From contig NZ_SJPE01000014.1 of assembly GCF_004329815.1 (NCBI RefSeq), positions 340-64,339 on the forward strand: a stretch of DNA of 64,000 nucleotides, in the 5' to 3' direction. The translations under genes and the position numbers were made by a program. Shown piece by piece: positions 10,095 through 18,771 of the stretch. Below the pieces are notes generated by a model, which saw only the letters and a list, made by a program, of their open reading frames with translations, had not been told where the DNA came from and did not search any database. Position 1 is the stretch's first letter; each line of letters opens with the position of its first letter. This DNA is from Flavobacterium silvisoli. Its GTDB lineage: Bacteria; Bacteroidota; Bacteroidia; Flavobacteriales; Flavobacteriaceae.

Positions 10095-11300
10095 TTACAC
10101 TTCAATCATAATCTGATTTTGCAATAAGTCTTCAAAAGATTCTCGTTCCCTAATCAAATGACCTTTGCCATTTTTCCACAGCACTTCGGCCGGCTTGAAA
10201 CGCGAGTTGTAGTTGGAAGCCATTGAAAAACAATAGGCTCCGGCGTTCCGGAAACACAAAATATCTCCTTCGTGAATTTCGGCAATTCTGCGATTATTGG
10301 CAAATGTGTCGGTTTCGCAAATATAACCTACGACGGTGTAGAACCGCTCTTTTCCTTTAGGATTCGAAATGTTTTCAATGGCATGTTGCGAACCGTAAAA
10401 CATCGGACGAATCAGATGGTTAAAACCACTGTCAATTCCGGCAAAAACCGTAGAAGTTGTTTGTTTGACTACATTTACTTTGGCCAAAAAATAACCGGCC
10501 TCACTAACCAAAAATTTGCCCGGTTCAAATGCTAAAGCCAACTTGCGACCGTATTCTTTTTCAAAAGCTAAAAAACGTTTGGTTAGTTTTTTGCCTAATT
10601 CTTCGATGTTGGTTTCGATGTCGTCTTTTTTATAAGGGACTTTGAAACCCGAGCCGAAATCGAGAAAATCCAAATCCTTGAACTGTTTGGCGGTATCAAA
10701 CAAAATTTCGGCAGCATACAAAAAGACTTCAATGTCTAAAATATCCGAACCTGTATGCATGTGAATGCCGTTGATGTGCATTTTGGTGTTTTCCACTATG
10801 CGCAACACATGCGGAATCTGGTAAATCGAAATGCCGAATTTGCTATCAATATGTCCTACAGAAATGTTTTCATTTCCGCCCGCCATCACGTGTGGATTGA
10901 TGCGGATGCAAACAGGAATGTTAGGGTGTTTGGTGCCGAAATGTTCTAAAACCGAAAGATTATCAATGTTGATTTGAACACCCAATTGAGCAGCTTCCTC
11001 TATTTCTTCAAAAGAAACGCCATTGGGTGTAAAGATGATTTTATCGGGGGTAAATCCGGCATGCAATCCTAATTGTACTTCCTGTATGGAAACGGTGTCA
11101 AGACCGGAACCCATATTTTTGAGTAACTTCAGAATAGAAACATTCGACAAAGCTTTCATCGCATAATTGATGCGAAGTTTTTCTACTTTGGAAAAGGCAT
11201 TAGTCAATCGGTGGAATTGTGATTCAATTTTTTCGGCATCGTATACATACAAAGGATTGCCAAATTCATGTGCTAAGGCTTCTAATTCTGATGGTTGCAT
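10095..11300 (-). CDS. lysA: Diaminopimelate decarboxylase
   Basis: A 401-residue fold-type III PLP enzyme that converts meso-diaminopimelate to L-lysine and CO2, the last step of lysine synthesis. The PLP lysine is K49 in NYAMKAL. The glycine-rich phosphate loop appears as LDFGSGF, the EPGK motif is in FEPGKFL, and the substrate-binding Cys lies in YICETDTF. Length fits the family (about 400-420 residues). The stop codon lies next to the shared terminator with pafA, and a good promoter sits upstream on the minus strand. No other lysine gene is in the window. Confidence 0.95.
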   Translation of the reverse strand: MQPSELEALAHEFGNPLYVYDAEKIESQFHRLTNAFSKVEKLRINYAMKALSNVSILKLLKNMGSGLDTVSIQEVQLGLHAGFTPDKIIFTPNGVSFEEIEEAAQLGVQINIDNLSVLEHFGTKHPNIPVCIRINPHVMAGGNENISVGHIDSKFGISIYQIPHVLRIVENTKMHINGIHMHTGSDILDIEVFLYAAEILFDTAKQFKDLDFLDFGSGFKVPYKKDDIETNIEELGKKLTKRFLAFEKEYGRKLALAFEPGKFLVSEAGYFLAKVNVVKQTTSTVFAGIDSGFNHLIRPMFYGSQHAIENISNPKGKERFYTVVGYICETDTFANNRRIAEIHEGDILCFRNAGAYCFSMASNYNSRFKPAEVLWKNGKGHLIRERESFEDLLQNQIMIEV

Positions 11301-11315
11301 AACTTTGATTTTTTA

Positions 11316-11348
11316 CAAAGCTAAGTATTCCGTCTTTTGGTTTCCAAA
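11316..11348 (-). promoter_or_regulatory. Promoter of lysA
   Basis: On the minus strand, TTTG (complement of 11345-11348) is followed after 21 bases by TAGCTTTG (complement of 11316-11323). Both match the Bacteroidota -33/-7 consensus, and the -7 ends 15 bases before the lysA ATG. Confidence 0.65.
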
Positions 11349-11368
11349 GAAAATAACAATAATTGCCG

Positions 11369-11779
11369 TTACTGTTTTAGGGTGATGAAAAATCCGTCCG
11401 CTACCGATTGATCTATAATCAAACTGTTATTTGATATTGAAAAGCAACCGTAGGAACTGCCGTTTATTTCCAGACTTTCGTTGCAAGGCATTTCCGGATT
11501 GTTGACCAATTGGTAATTGTACACTCCTGTTTCGAGTACGTCCCATTTATTAGGGTCAGGGTTGTTGTTGACTACTGTTACGGTTTGGGTGATTGGATTG
11601 AAATCCCAAACAATGGTTCCGGGAGTAAAATTGTTATTGATTCCGGCAAAAGTGCCACTCACATTAACCAGTTTCCATCTTCCCTGAATTGAGTTGATTG
11701 CGGCTGCATTTGAATCTTTGCTGCAACCTGTAGCGAGGAAGAGCGCTAAAAGAGCAAAAGGGGTGATTAGTTTTTTCAT
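11369..11779 (-). CDS. Small lipoprotein with lipocalin-like fold
   Basis: A 136-residue protein with a lipoprotein signal peptide (MKKLITPFALLALFLATGC; lipobox LATGC, lipidated Cys 19) and a short SKDSNA linker. The remainder opens with IQGRWKLVNVSG, the typical start of the lipocalin-like (DUF4923/lipocalin_4-type) domain common in Flavobacterium. The ligand is unknown. It lies between lysA and sucC on the opposite strand to sucC and is probably monocistronic. The lipoprotein call is firm; the fold call is from the opening motif only. Confidence 0.75.
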   Translation of the reverse strand: MKKLITPFALLALFLATGCSKDSNAAAINSIQGRWKLVNVSGTFAGINNNFTPGTIVWDFNPITQTVTVVNNNPDPNKWDVLETGVYNYQLVNNPEMPCNESLEINGSSYGCFSISNNSLIIDQSVADGFFITLKQ

Positions 11780-11883
11780 AGTTTTTTGATTTTAATAAAA
11801 GATACTTTTGCTCAAAAAAGGTTGCGTTTGCCCTGAAAAATATCCCGGTACCAAGAAATATACTAAATTGGTATACATTTCTT

Positions 11884-11912
11884 TTTGGTTTGGTTCTAAT
11901 TAATTACTTTTG
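11884..11912 (+). promoter_or_regulatory. Promoter of sucC
   Basis: TTTG at 11884-11887, a 17-base spacer, then TACTTTTG at 11905-11912, matching the Bacteroidota TTTG/TAnnTTTG consensus. The leader to the sucC ATG is about 45 bases. Confidence 0.75.
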
Positions 11913-11964
11913 TGGCACATTTGGCTGAATTAGGTTTCAGCAGTTCACAAACTAACTATTTATT

Positions 11965-13158
11965 ATGAACATACACGAATATCAAGGAAAAGAAATATTA
12001 GCCAGTTATGGCGTTCGCATTCAGCGAGGTATTGTGGCCAACAATCCGGTAGAAGCAGTAGCTGCAGCCAAACAATTGACGGCTGAAACAGGTACAGGAT
12101 GGCATGTGATCAAAGCTCAAATTCACGCTGGTGGAAGAGGAAAAGGCGGAGGTGTAAAATTGGCCAAAAACCTGCAACAGGTTGAAGAACTGGCTGAGCA
12201 AATCATCGGGATGCAATTAATCACTCCGCAAACTTCTGCCGAAGGTAAAAAAGTACACAAAGTATTGATTGCTGAAGATGTATACTATCCGGGTGAAAGT
12301 GAAACGTCTGAGTTTTACATGTCAGTGCTTTTAAACCGTGCCACAGGAAGAAACATGATCATGTATTCTACCGAAGGAGGAATGGATATTGAAGAAGTTG
12401 CCGAGCATACTCCACATTTAATTTTTACTGAAGAAATTGACCCAACAGTTGGTTTACAAGCCTTCCAAGCACGCAGAATTGCTTTCAATTTAGGGCTTTC
12501 AGGAAATGCTTTCAAAGAAATGGTGAAGTTTGTTGACTGTTTGTACAATGCATACATCGGTTCGGATGCTTCAATGTTTGAAATCAATCCGGTGTTAAAA
12601 ACATCAGACAATAAAATTATGGCTGTTGATGCGAAAGTAAACATTGATGACAATGCACTTTACCGTCAACCGAAAATTGCCGACATGCGCGACATCCGTG
12701 AGGAAAATCCAATTGAAGTGGAAGCCAAAGAGGTTGGTTTGAACTACGTTGATCTTGACGGAACTGTGGGTTGTATGGTAAACGGTGCCGGATTAGCTAT
12801 GGCTACTATGGATTTGATTAAATACGCAGGTTTTGAGCCGGCGAATTTCTTAGACGTAGGTGGTACTGCTGATGCTAAACGTGTTGAAACAGCTTTCCGT
12901 ATCATCCTGAAAGATCCGAATGTAAAAGCCATTTTGATTAATATTTTTGGTGGAATTGTGCGTTGTGACCGTGTGGCTCAAGGTGTAGTTGACGCTTATA
13001 AAAATATGGGCGATGCCATTAAAGTGCCAATTATCGTTCGTTTACAAGGAACCAATGCTGAGATTGCTAAAGAACTAATTGATAATTCAGGTATGCCAAT
13101 CTTATCAGCGGTACAATTCCAAGAAGCTGCTGACCAAGTAAAAGTGGCCCTTTCTTAA
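11965..13158 (+). CDS. sucC: Succinyl-CoA ligase (ADP-forming) beta subunit
   Basis: A 397-residue protein opening with MNIHEYQGKEILASYGV, the family's standard N-terminus. The ATP-grasp domain follows (AQIHAGGRGKGGGVKLA at about residues 51-67), and the C-terminal CoA-ligase part carries GCMVNGAGLAMATMD and FGGIVRCD. It is the substrate-level phosphorylation step of the TCA cycle, working with the alpha subunit SucD. sucD is not adjacent and not in the window, a separation that is usual in Flavobacteria. It has its own promoter and terminator. Confidence 0.96.
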   Translation: MNIHEYQGKEILASYGVRIQRGIVANNPVEAVAAAKQLTAETGTGWHVIKAQIHAGGRGKGGGVKLAKNLQQVEELAEQIIGMQLITPQTSAEGKKVHKVLIAEDVYYPGESETSEFYMSVLLNRATGRNMIMYSTEGGMDIEEVAEHTPHLIFTEEIDPTVGLQAFQARRIAFNLGLSGNAFKEMVKFVDCLYNAYIGSDASMFEINPVLKTSDNKIMAVDAKVNIDDNALYRQPKIADMRDIREENPIEVEAKEVGLNYVDLDGTVGCMVNGAGLAMATMDLIKYAGFEPANFLDVGGTADAKRVETAFRIILKDPNVKAILINIFGGIVRCDRVAQGVVDAYKNMGDAIKVPIIVRLQGTNAEIAKELIDNSGMPILSAVQFQEAADQVKVALS

Positions 13159-13185
13159 GCTTAAGAATACAAATTATAAAGTAAG

Positions 13186-13215
13186 AATCCCGAGTGAAAG
13201 CTCGGGATTTTTTTT
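13186..13215 (+). terminator. Terminator after sucC
   Basis: AATCCCGAG (13186-13194), loop TGAAAG, CTCGGGATT (13201-13209) and eight T. Confidence 0.9.
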
Positions 13216-13279
13216 GGTCAAATTCTCGATGAAACTGCTCAAATTCTAATTTTGAACCGGGTAAGCCAAATGGAAATGC

Positions 13280-13287
13280 TATTTTTG
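13280..13287 (+). promoter_or_regulatory. -7 promoter element for the histidine kinase operon
   Basis: TATTTTTG fits TAnnTTTG and lies 24 bases before the kinase ATG. A TTTG at 13251-13254 is 25 bases further upstream, slightly long for a -33 element. Confidence 0.5.
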
Positions 13288-13311
13288 TTTAAGACATTTG
13301 AAAATGGATAA

Positions 13312-15294
13312 ATGAAAAAAGTAAGACCTCTTCTTTTGTATGCGCTGCTCGTTTTTTCGACGGTTGGCTGGACACAAAATCAAAAAATCGACAGTCTGAT
13401 ACTGGTTTTGCAAAAAACCAAAAATGATATCGACAAAGTTCAGTTGCTCAATACTATTGCTGACGAATACAAAGCAGGTGATCCCAAACAGATGCAGAAA
13501 TATGCCAATGAAGCACTGCAGTTGGCAACCAAAATTAATTACTCTATTGCCAAAGGTAATGCACTACTCAATTTAGGAAATTCAAATATTCTTTTGGGCA
13601 ACTATCCTCAAGCGTTGCAGTTTTTTTCTGAGGCACAGGCTGTGTTTGAAAAAGCGATCGACAATGCTTCCAACGAAAACAACAAAGAAATTAATAACGG
13701 ACTTGCCCGGGCTTACGGTAGTTTGGGAGTTGTTTTTTCGGAACAAAATAATTATGCCAAAGCTCTGCAATACCACCTGAAAGCCGTTAAAATTTATGAA
13801 GCCGATAAAGATATGGCCAAATGTTCCCGGGTGTATAACAACATAGGAGTAGTTTATAAATCGCAGGGAGATGACTTCAAAGCCTTAAATTATTTCATCA
13901 AATGCCTGAAGATTCAGGAAAAGATGGGAGATAACACGGTTGGGATTACCACAACGAATGTGGGAAACATTTACTTAAAACAAAAGAATTACGATAAAGC
14001 TTTTGAGTATTACAACAAGGCGAAACAACTGTTTACAAAATTTCCGAATCAGCGTGGGCTGGGAGAGTTGTATAACAATTTGGGGTTGTATTACAAGGAA
14101 ACCAAAAATCCTGCTGAAGCATTGATTCAGTATACTAAAGCAATTGAAACTTTTACCGGAATTGATGACAAATTCGGGCTCTCGGATACGTACTATTTCA
14201 TAGGCGATATTTATTATGAACAACGTAACTGGAATGAAGCTCTCAAGTACACTTATCTTTCGTTGACGTTAGCCAAAAAAATCAACGTGTTGGAGCAGGT
14301 GCAACTTGCTGAAAAACGGCTGAGTGAAATCTATGAAAAACTAAACAAGCCCGATGAAGCTTTGCGGCATTTCAAGTTGTACAATATGGCCAAAGACAGT
14401 CTGAGTAACAACGAAAATGTACGCAACAGTGTGCGTGCCGAGATGAATTTTGAGTTCGAAAAGAAAGAAGCATTACAAAAGAAAGAGCAGGAAAAGCGCG
14501 AAGTCATTTACAACGAAGAAGCTAAACGCCACCAACAGCAAATCTTTTTTGTGATACTGTTTATTTTATTGGCTTTCGGGATAGTATTTTTGATTTACAA
14601 CCGATTGCAGTTGAAAAAAACGCTGACACTGCAAAAAGAATTGGCAGAATACGAACAGAAAGCTCTGCATTTACAAATGAATCCGCATTTTGTTTTCAAT
14701 TGCTTGGGCTCGATATCGAGTTTTATTGTGCAAAACGGTACCGATTCGGCTATCAAATACTTGTCTAAGTTTTCCAAACTTATGCGATTAACGTTGGAAT
14801 ATTCGAAAGAATCGTTGATTCCGATTGATAAAGAAATAGAAAGTCTGCAGAATTATCTGGAGTTGGAACAATTGCGTTTCAATAATAAATTCAATTTTTC
14901 GATTATAAAAAGCATTGAAATTGAAGATGATATGGGGTTGCCACCGCTATTGTTGCAGCCTTTTGTAGAAAATGCCATCATACACGGTGTGATTCCGAAA
15001 AAAGAAATGGGAAGTATTGCGATTCGATTTGAAATTGAAAAAGAAAGTTTGCTTTGTACTGTTGAAGACAGCGGTATTGGTTTTCAACAGTCTAAAGCAC
15101 AAAAAGAACATTCGGTAGCGGCTCACAAATCGATGGCGCTTGATATTACCCAAAAACGATTGGAAATGATTGAATCGGTTACCCACAAAAAAGCCAGCGT
15201 AACAATGGATGAAGTTAAAAACAGTCACGGAGAAGTATTGGGAACCAAAGTTACATTGCATTTACCGATTCAATATGTCAATGACAAACATTAA
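13312..15294 (+). CDS. TPR sensor histidine kinase (LytS/His_kinase family)
   Basis: A 660-residue protein: signal peptide (to about GWTQN, residue 23), then a periplasmic array of tetratricopeptide repeats (~40-370; repeated ALQYHLKAVKIYE-like helices), a transmembrane helix (~410-430, FFVILFILLAFGIVFLIYN), a short coiled coil, and a His_kinase domain with phosphoacceptor H459 in LQMNPHFVFN. The ATP-binding part has LLLQPFVENAIIHG (N box) and EDSGIGF (G box). It would phosphorylate the LytTR regulator encoded just downstream. The signal sensed is unknown; TPR arrays suggest a protein or peptide partner. Confidence 0.92.
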   Translation: MKKVRPLLLYALLVFSTVGWTQNQKIDSLILVLQKTKNDIDKVQLLNTIADEYKAGDPKQMQKYANEALQLATKINYSIAKGNALLNLGNSNILLGNYPQALQFFSEAQAVFEKAIDNASNENNKEINNGLARAYGSLGVVFSEQNNYAKALQYHLKAVKIYEADKDMAKCSRVYNNIGVVYKSQGDDFKALNYFIKCLKIQEKMGDNTVGITTTNVGNIYLKQKNYDKAFEYYNKAKQLFTKFPNQRGLGELYNNLGLYYKETKNPAEALIQYTKAIETFTGIDDKFGLSDTYYFIGDIYYEQRNWNEALKYTYLSLTLAKKINVLEQVQLAEKRLSEIYEKLNKPDEALRHFKLYNMAKDSLSNNENVRNSVRAEMNFEFEKKEALQKKEQEKREVIYNEEAKRHQQQIFFVILFILLAFGIVFLIYNRLQLKKTLTLQKELAEYEQKALHLQMNPHFVFNCLGSISSFIVQNGTDSAIKYLSKFSKLMRLTLEYSKESLIPIDKEIESLQNYLELEQLRFNNKFNFSIIKSIEIEDDMGLPPLLLQPFVENAIIHGVIPKKEMGSIAIRFEIEKESLLCTVEDSGIGFQQSKAQKEHSVAAHKSMALDITQKRLEMIESVTHKKASVTMDEVKNSHGEVLGTKVTLHLPIQYVNDKH

Positions 15295-15331
15295 ATCTCA
15301 ATCAAAAACACAGCATAAAGCAATAAACAAA

Positions 15332-16099
15332 ATGATAACAGCAGTATTAATAGACGACGATAACAATTTGCGCAACGGAATGAAATCTTTACTGACTCGC
15401 TATGCTCCCGATATTAAAATTATTGGAGAAGCAGACAGCGTGGAGAGTGGAACGGAATTGCTGTTGAGCAGTCCGCCTCAGGTGGTCTTTTTGGATATTC
15501 ATTTGGGCGATGGTTCGGGTTTTGATTTGTTGGAAGCTGTAAATCAGAAAGGGAAACTGAATTCGCAACTGGTTTTTATCACGGCGCATGAACAATACGC
15601 TATTAAAGCTTTTCGTTTCAGTGCATTGGATTTTTTGCTGAAGCCGGTTGACCCAGAAGAGTTGGAAAAAGTAATCGGGAAACTGAAAAACGTACTCGAT
15701 AAAAATGACAGTGTGGCGCATATTGATTTGCTGTTGGAAAACATCCGCAAAAAAGTTGATAATTTCAAACGCATTGCCTTATCCAATTCTGACGGTATTC
15801 ATTTGTTTGAGGTAAGCGATATTATCCGTTGTGAAAGCGAAGACAATTACACCAAGTTTTACATTAAAAATAACAAGCCGGTGCTCATATCCAAAACGCT
15901 GAAAGAGTATGAAGATTTATTGACCGAACACGGGTTTGAGCGCATTCATCAGTCGCATTTGATTAATCTTTCATACCTGAAATCTTATATCAAAAAAGAT
16001 GGAGGTTATGTGATAATGGCAGACAACAGTAATCTTCCCATTTCACAACGAAAGAAGGAACGGTTACAGGAAATTTTAATCAAACAGTTGAGCAGTTGA
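15332..16099 (+). CDS. LytTR-family response regulator
   Basis: A receiver domain (acidic cluster IDDD at residues 7-10, phosphoacceptor D55 in VVFLDIHLGDGSG, conserved Lys in FLLKPVDP) is followed by a LytTR DNA-binding domain (~150-255; ALSNSDGIHLFEVSDIIRCE, FERIHQSHLINLSYL). The start chosen is ATG 15332, immediately before MITAVLIDDD. In-frame ATGs at 15275 and 15281 inside the kinase gene would add an unconserved tail. It forms a two-component pair with the kinase upstream, 37 bases away. Target genes are unknown; the next gene is a T9SS surface protein. Confidence 0.93.
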   Translation: MITAVLIDDDNNLRNGMKSLLTRYAPDIKIIGEADSVESGTELLLSSPPQVVFLDIHLGDGSGFDLLEAVNQKGKLNSQLVFITAHEQYAIKAFRFSALDFLLKPVDPEELEKVIGKLKNVLDKNDSVAHIDLLLENIRKKVDNFKRIALSNSDGIHLFEVSDIIRCESEDNYTKFYIKNNKPVLISKTLKEYEDLLTEHGFERIHQSHLINLSYLKSYIKKDGGYVIMADNSNLPISQRKKERLQEILIKQLSS

Positions 16100-16204
16100 T
16101 GCAAATTCTAATTCAAAACCAGTCTTTACTCAATTGTCAATACAACACCTTAGAAACCAATTTATCTTTATAAGAAAAATACAATCAAAACGAAACTAAC
16201 GATT

Positions 16205-18592
16205 ATGAAAAAACTATATTTTTTACTGTTGCTGTTTTCGGGAACCGTAAGTGCCCAGATTGTGAATATACCAGATGTGAATTTTAAGGCGAAGTTACTA
16301 AGCGCAAGTCCAACTCTTCATATTGCATCGAACGTGAATCCAAATAGTACAGCTTCACCTAATGTTTATACGGCAGTTGATACAAACGGCAATGGTGAGA
16401 TAGAAGTAAGTGAGGCAGAAGCTATTGTTTATTTAACTGTAAGTGGAAGTCCAATGAGCAGCAATACTATCTCAAGTTTGGAGGGAATACAGTATTTTAC
16501 AAATCTAAAATGGCTATATTGTAGTAATAATACTTTAGAAACGCTCGATATTAGTAATAATTTTGCGTTACTTAGTTTGAGTTGTACAAACAATCTATTA
16601 ACATCAATTATTTTTGATAATCCTAATCTTGCTTCTTTATCTTGTGGTTCAAATTTACTAAGTACGTTAAATCTTCAAGGATGTCCTGGGCTTTTAACTC
16701 TTGGCTGTGGGGCAAATAATCTTACAACTATAGATTTTGCGAGCAATCCGTTGTTGAAAAGTGTAGGAATAGCTAACAATCCTTTGACTTCGATAGATGT
16801 AAATAATTTACAGAATTTAGAAGGATTAGCTATTAATTATACTAATATAACCTCTATAAACGTTAGTAATAAACCTAATTTGCTTTCGGTTAATCTTGGA
16901 TATAATGCATTCCTAACTAATGTTGAGTTAGTAAACTTACCGCATTGTTATAAAGTAAACATTCAAAACTGTAATATTTCATCAATTGATTTGTCTACGG
17001 TTGCTTACATGCCGTATATCAATTCAGGAAATGTTTTGGAACCATCTGTTTATAAAATAAGTTTAAACAATAATGCCAATTTGACACATGTAAATTTTAA
17101 GAATGGATTTAATAATCCGAATATCGACTTCTTTTCTAGTGCTTTGAATAATCAACAGCAATATTTGTGTTTGGATGAAGGCGATGTTTTTTCCTTTATT
17201 GATTTTAATTCAGGATCGCTTATGTCAACCTATTGTAATTTTAATCCAGGAGGATTATACAATACCATCACAGGTATTATGACTATTGATGATAATAATA
17301 ACGGTTGTGATGCTTTGGATGATATTCAATCTAATATCAGAGTAAATATTAATGACGGGACGAATACCGGCGCAAGTTTCACTAACTCTATTGGTAACTA
17401 CACTTTCTACACCCAAACAGGAAATTTTACTGTAACTCCCGCAGTTGAAAACCCAACTTGGTTTGCTTTTTCGCCGCCAACAACTACTGTTTCGTTTGCA
17501 AATGCTAATAACAATGTAGTGACACGAAATTTTTGCATCACAGCCAATGGTATTCATCCTGATGTTGAAGTAATTGTGGCGCCGGTTTTGCCGGCACGTC
17601 CCGGTTTTGATGCCGTTTATAAATTGGTTTACAAAAACAAAGGCAATCAAACATTGTCAGGTAATGTAACTTTTGCATATGATGACAATGTTTTAGATTA
17701 TGTATCAACTACTGAGGTTCTCACAGCGCAAAGTGCTGGTTTGCTGACTTGGAGTTATGCTAACCTATTACCGTTTGAAAACAGAAGTTTCTATGTGACA
17801 TTACATGTGAATGCACCAACGGATACCCCTGCAGTGAACATTGGTGATGTATTACACTTTACGACCGTTGTCAATCCTATTGCCGGAGATGAGTTTCCCG
17901 CAGATAATACTTTTCAATATAACCAAACAGTAGTAGGGTCGTTTGATCCTAATGATATTACATGTTTAGAAGGAGCTGTAATTCCACCTTCCGAAATAGG
18001 TAATTATTTGCACTATATCATCAACTTTGAAAATACCGGTACAGCTGAAGCTGAAAATATAGTAGTGAAAGAAGTAATTGATACAACTAAATACGATTTG
18101 AGTTCTTTGCAAGTTTTAAACAGTTCCCATCTGGTAAATGCGAAACTCACCAACAATATAGCTGAATTCATTTTCCAAAATATCAATTTAGACTCCGGCG
18201 GACATGGTAATATCTTACTCAAGATTAAATCAAAAAATACTTTGGTGCAGGGCAATATGGTTAGCAAAAAGGCGAATATTTATTTCGATTACAATTTTCC
18301 GGTTGCAACCAATAATGCTGATACGGTATTCCAATCTTTGAATACTCCTGATTTTCCTAAGGATGTTACCATTAGTGTTTATCCGAATCCGGTAAAAAAT
18401 ACGGTTACCATCACCAGTCAGTTTGCTGTGAAATCAATCGAGTTGTATGATGTACAAGGAAGATTACTGCAAAAGCAACTGACCAACGAAAGCAGAGCAG
18501 CACTTGACATGAGTGCACAAATCAAAGGAGTTTATTTCATCAAGATAATAACCGAAAAAGGAATGAAAGTAGAAAAAGTGGTTAAAGAATAA
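16205..18592 (+). CDS. Leucine-rich-repeat T9SS-secreted protein with type A sorting domain
   Basis: A 795-residue secreted protein. The signal peptide ends near VSAQ (residue 18). The N-terminal half holds LRRs of the ~21-residue type (repeats around LDISNN, ISSLEGIQYFTNLKWLYCSNN, LTSIIFDNPNL; ~75-300). A central module reads DDNNNGCDALDD and then a DUF11/DUF7619-like pair of beta domains (VVGSFDPNDITCLEG, HYIINFENTGTAEAENI). The last ~75 residues are a type A T9SS sorting domain (ISVYPNPVKNTVTI, IELYDVQGRLL, KGVYFIKI). It is likely exported and anchored on the cell surface, where LRRs bind proteins or glycans. The LRR part is visibly more A+T rich than its neighbours. Confidence 0.9.
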   Translation: MKKLYFLLLLFSGTVSAQIVNIPDVNFKAKLLSASPTLHIASNVNPNSTASPNVYTAVDTNGNGEIEVSEAEAIVYLTVSGSPMSSNTISSLEGIQYFTNLKWLYCSNNTLETLDISNNFALLSLSCTNNLLTSIIFDNPNLASLSCGSNLLSTLNLQGCPGLLTLGCGANNLTTIDFASNPLLKSVGIANNPLTSIDVNNLQNLEGLAINYTNITSINVSNKPNLLSVNLGYNAFLTNVELVNLPHCYKVNIQNCNISSIDLSTVAYMPYINSGNVLEPSVYKISLNNNANLTHVNFKNGFNNPNIDFFSSALNNQQQYLCLDEGDVFSFIDFNSGSLMSTYCNFNPGGLYNTITGIMTIDDNNNGCDALDDIQSNIRVNINDGTNTGASFTNSIGNYTFYTQTGNFTVTPAVENPTWFAFSPPTTTVSFANANNNVVTRNFCITANGIHPDVEVIVAPVLPARPGFDAVYKLVYKNKGNQTLSGNVTFAYDDNVLDYVSTTEVLTAQSAGLLTWSYANLLPFENRSFYVTLHVNAPTDTPAVNIGDVLHFTTVVNPIAGDEFPADNTFQYNQTVVGSFDPNDITCLEGAVIPPSEIGNYLHYIINFENTGTAEAENIVVKEVIDTTKYDLSSLQVLNSSHLVNAKLTNNIAEFIFQNINLDSGGHGNILLKIKSKNTLVQGNMVSKKANIYFDYNFPVATNNADTVFQSLNTPDFPKDVTISVYPNPVKNTVTITSQFAVKSIELYDVQGRLLQKQLTNESRAALDMSAQIKGVYFIKIITEKGMKVEKVVKE

Positions 18593-18612
18593 ACTTGAAA
18601 TAATTGTGGTAG

Positions 18613-18639
18613 AGGCGCACTTTTGTGCGCCTTTTTTTT
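18613..18639 (+). terminator. Terminator after the LRR gene
   Basis: AGGCGCAC (18613-18620), loop TTTT, GTGCGCCT (18625-18632) and a T run to 18639. Confidence 0.92.
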
Positions 18640-18721
18640 GACCTATACCAACCTTGCAAAAATTATCACAAATTTAACGAAAACGTTGTCGTAATTCTTT
18701 TTTATTTCATTTCGAATTCCC

Positions 18722-18729
18722 TAATTTTG
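18722..18729 (+). promoter_or_regulatory. -7 promoter element for gltA
   Basis: TAATTTTG fits TAnnTTTG, 42 bases before the gltA ATG. No clear -33 TTTG at proper spacing. Confidence 0.5.
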
Positions 18730-18771
18730 TTGAATTGTTAAACAATCAGATTTAATTCCCTAATTTATATT

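Noticed and set aside
15209-15331. N-terminal extension of the LytTR regulator
   Set aside because: These 41 codons overlap the kinase 3' end in another frame and precede the conserved receiver start at 15332.
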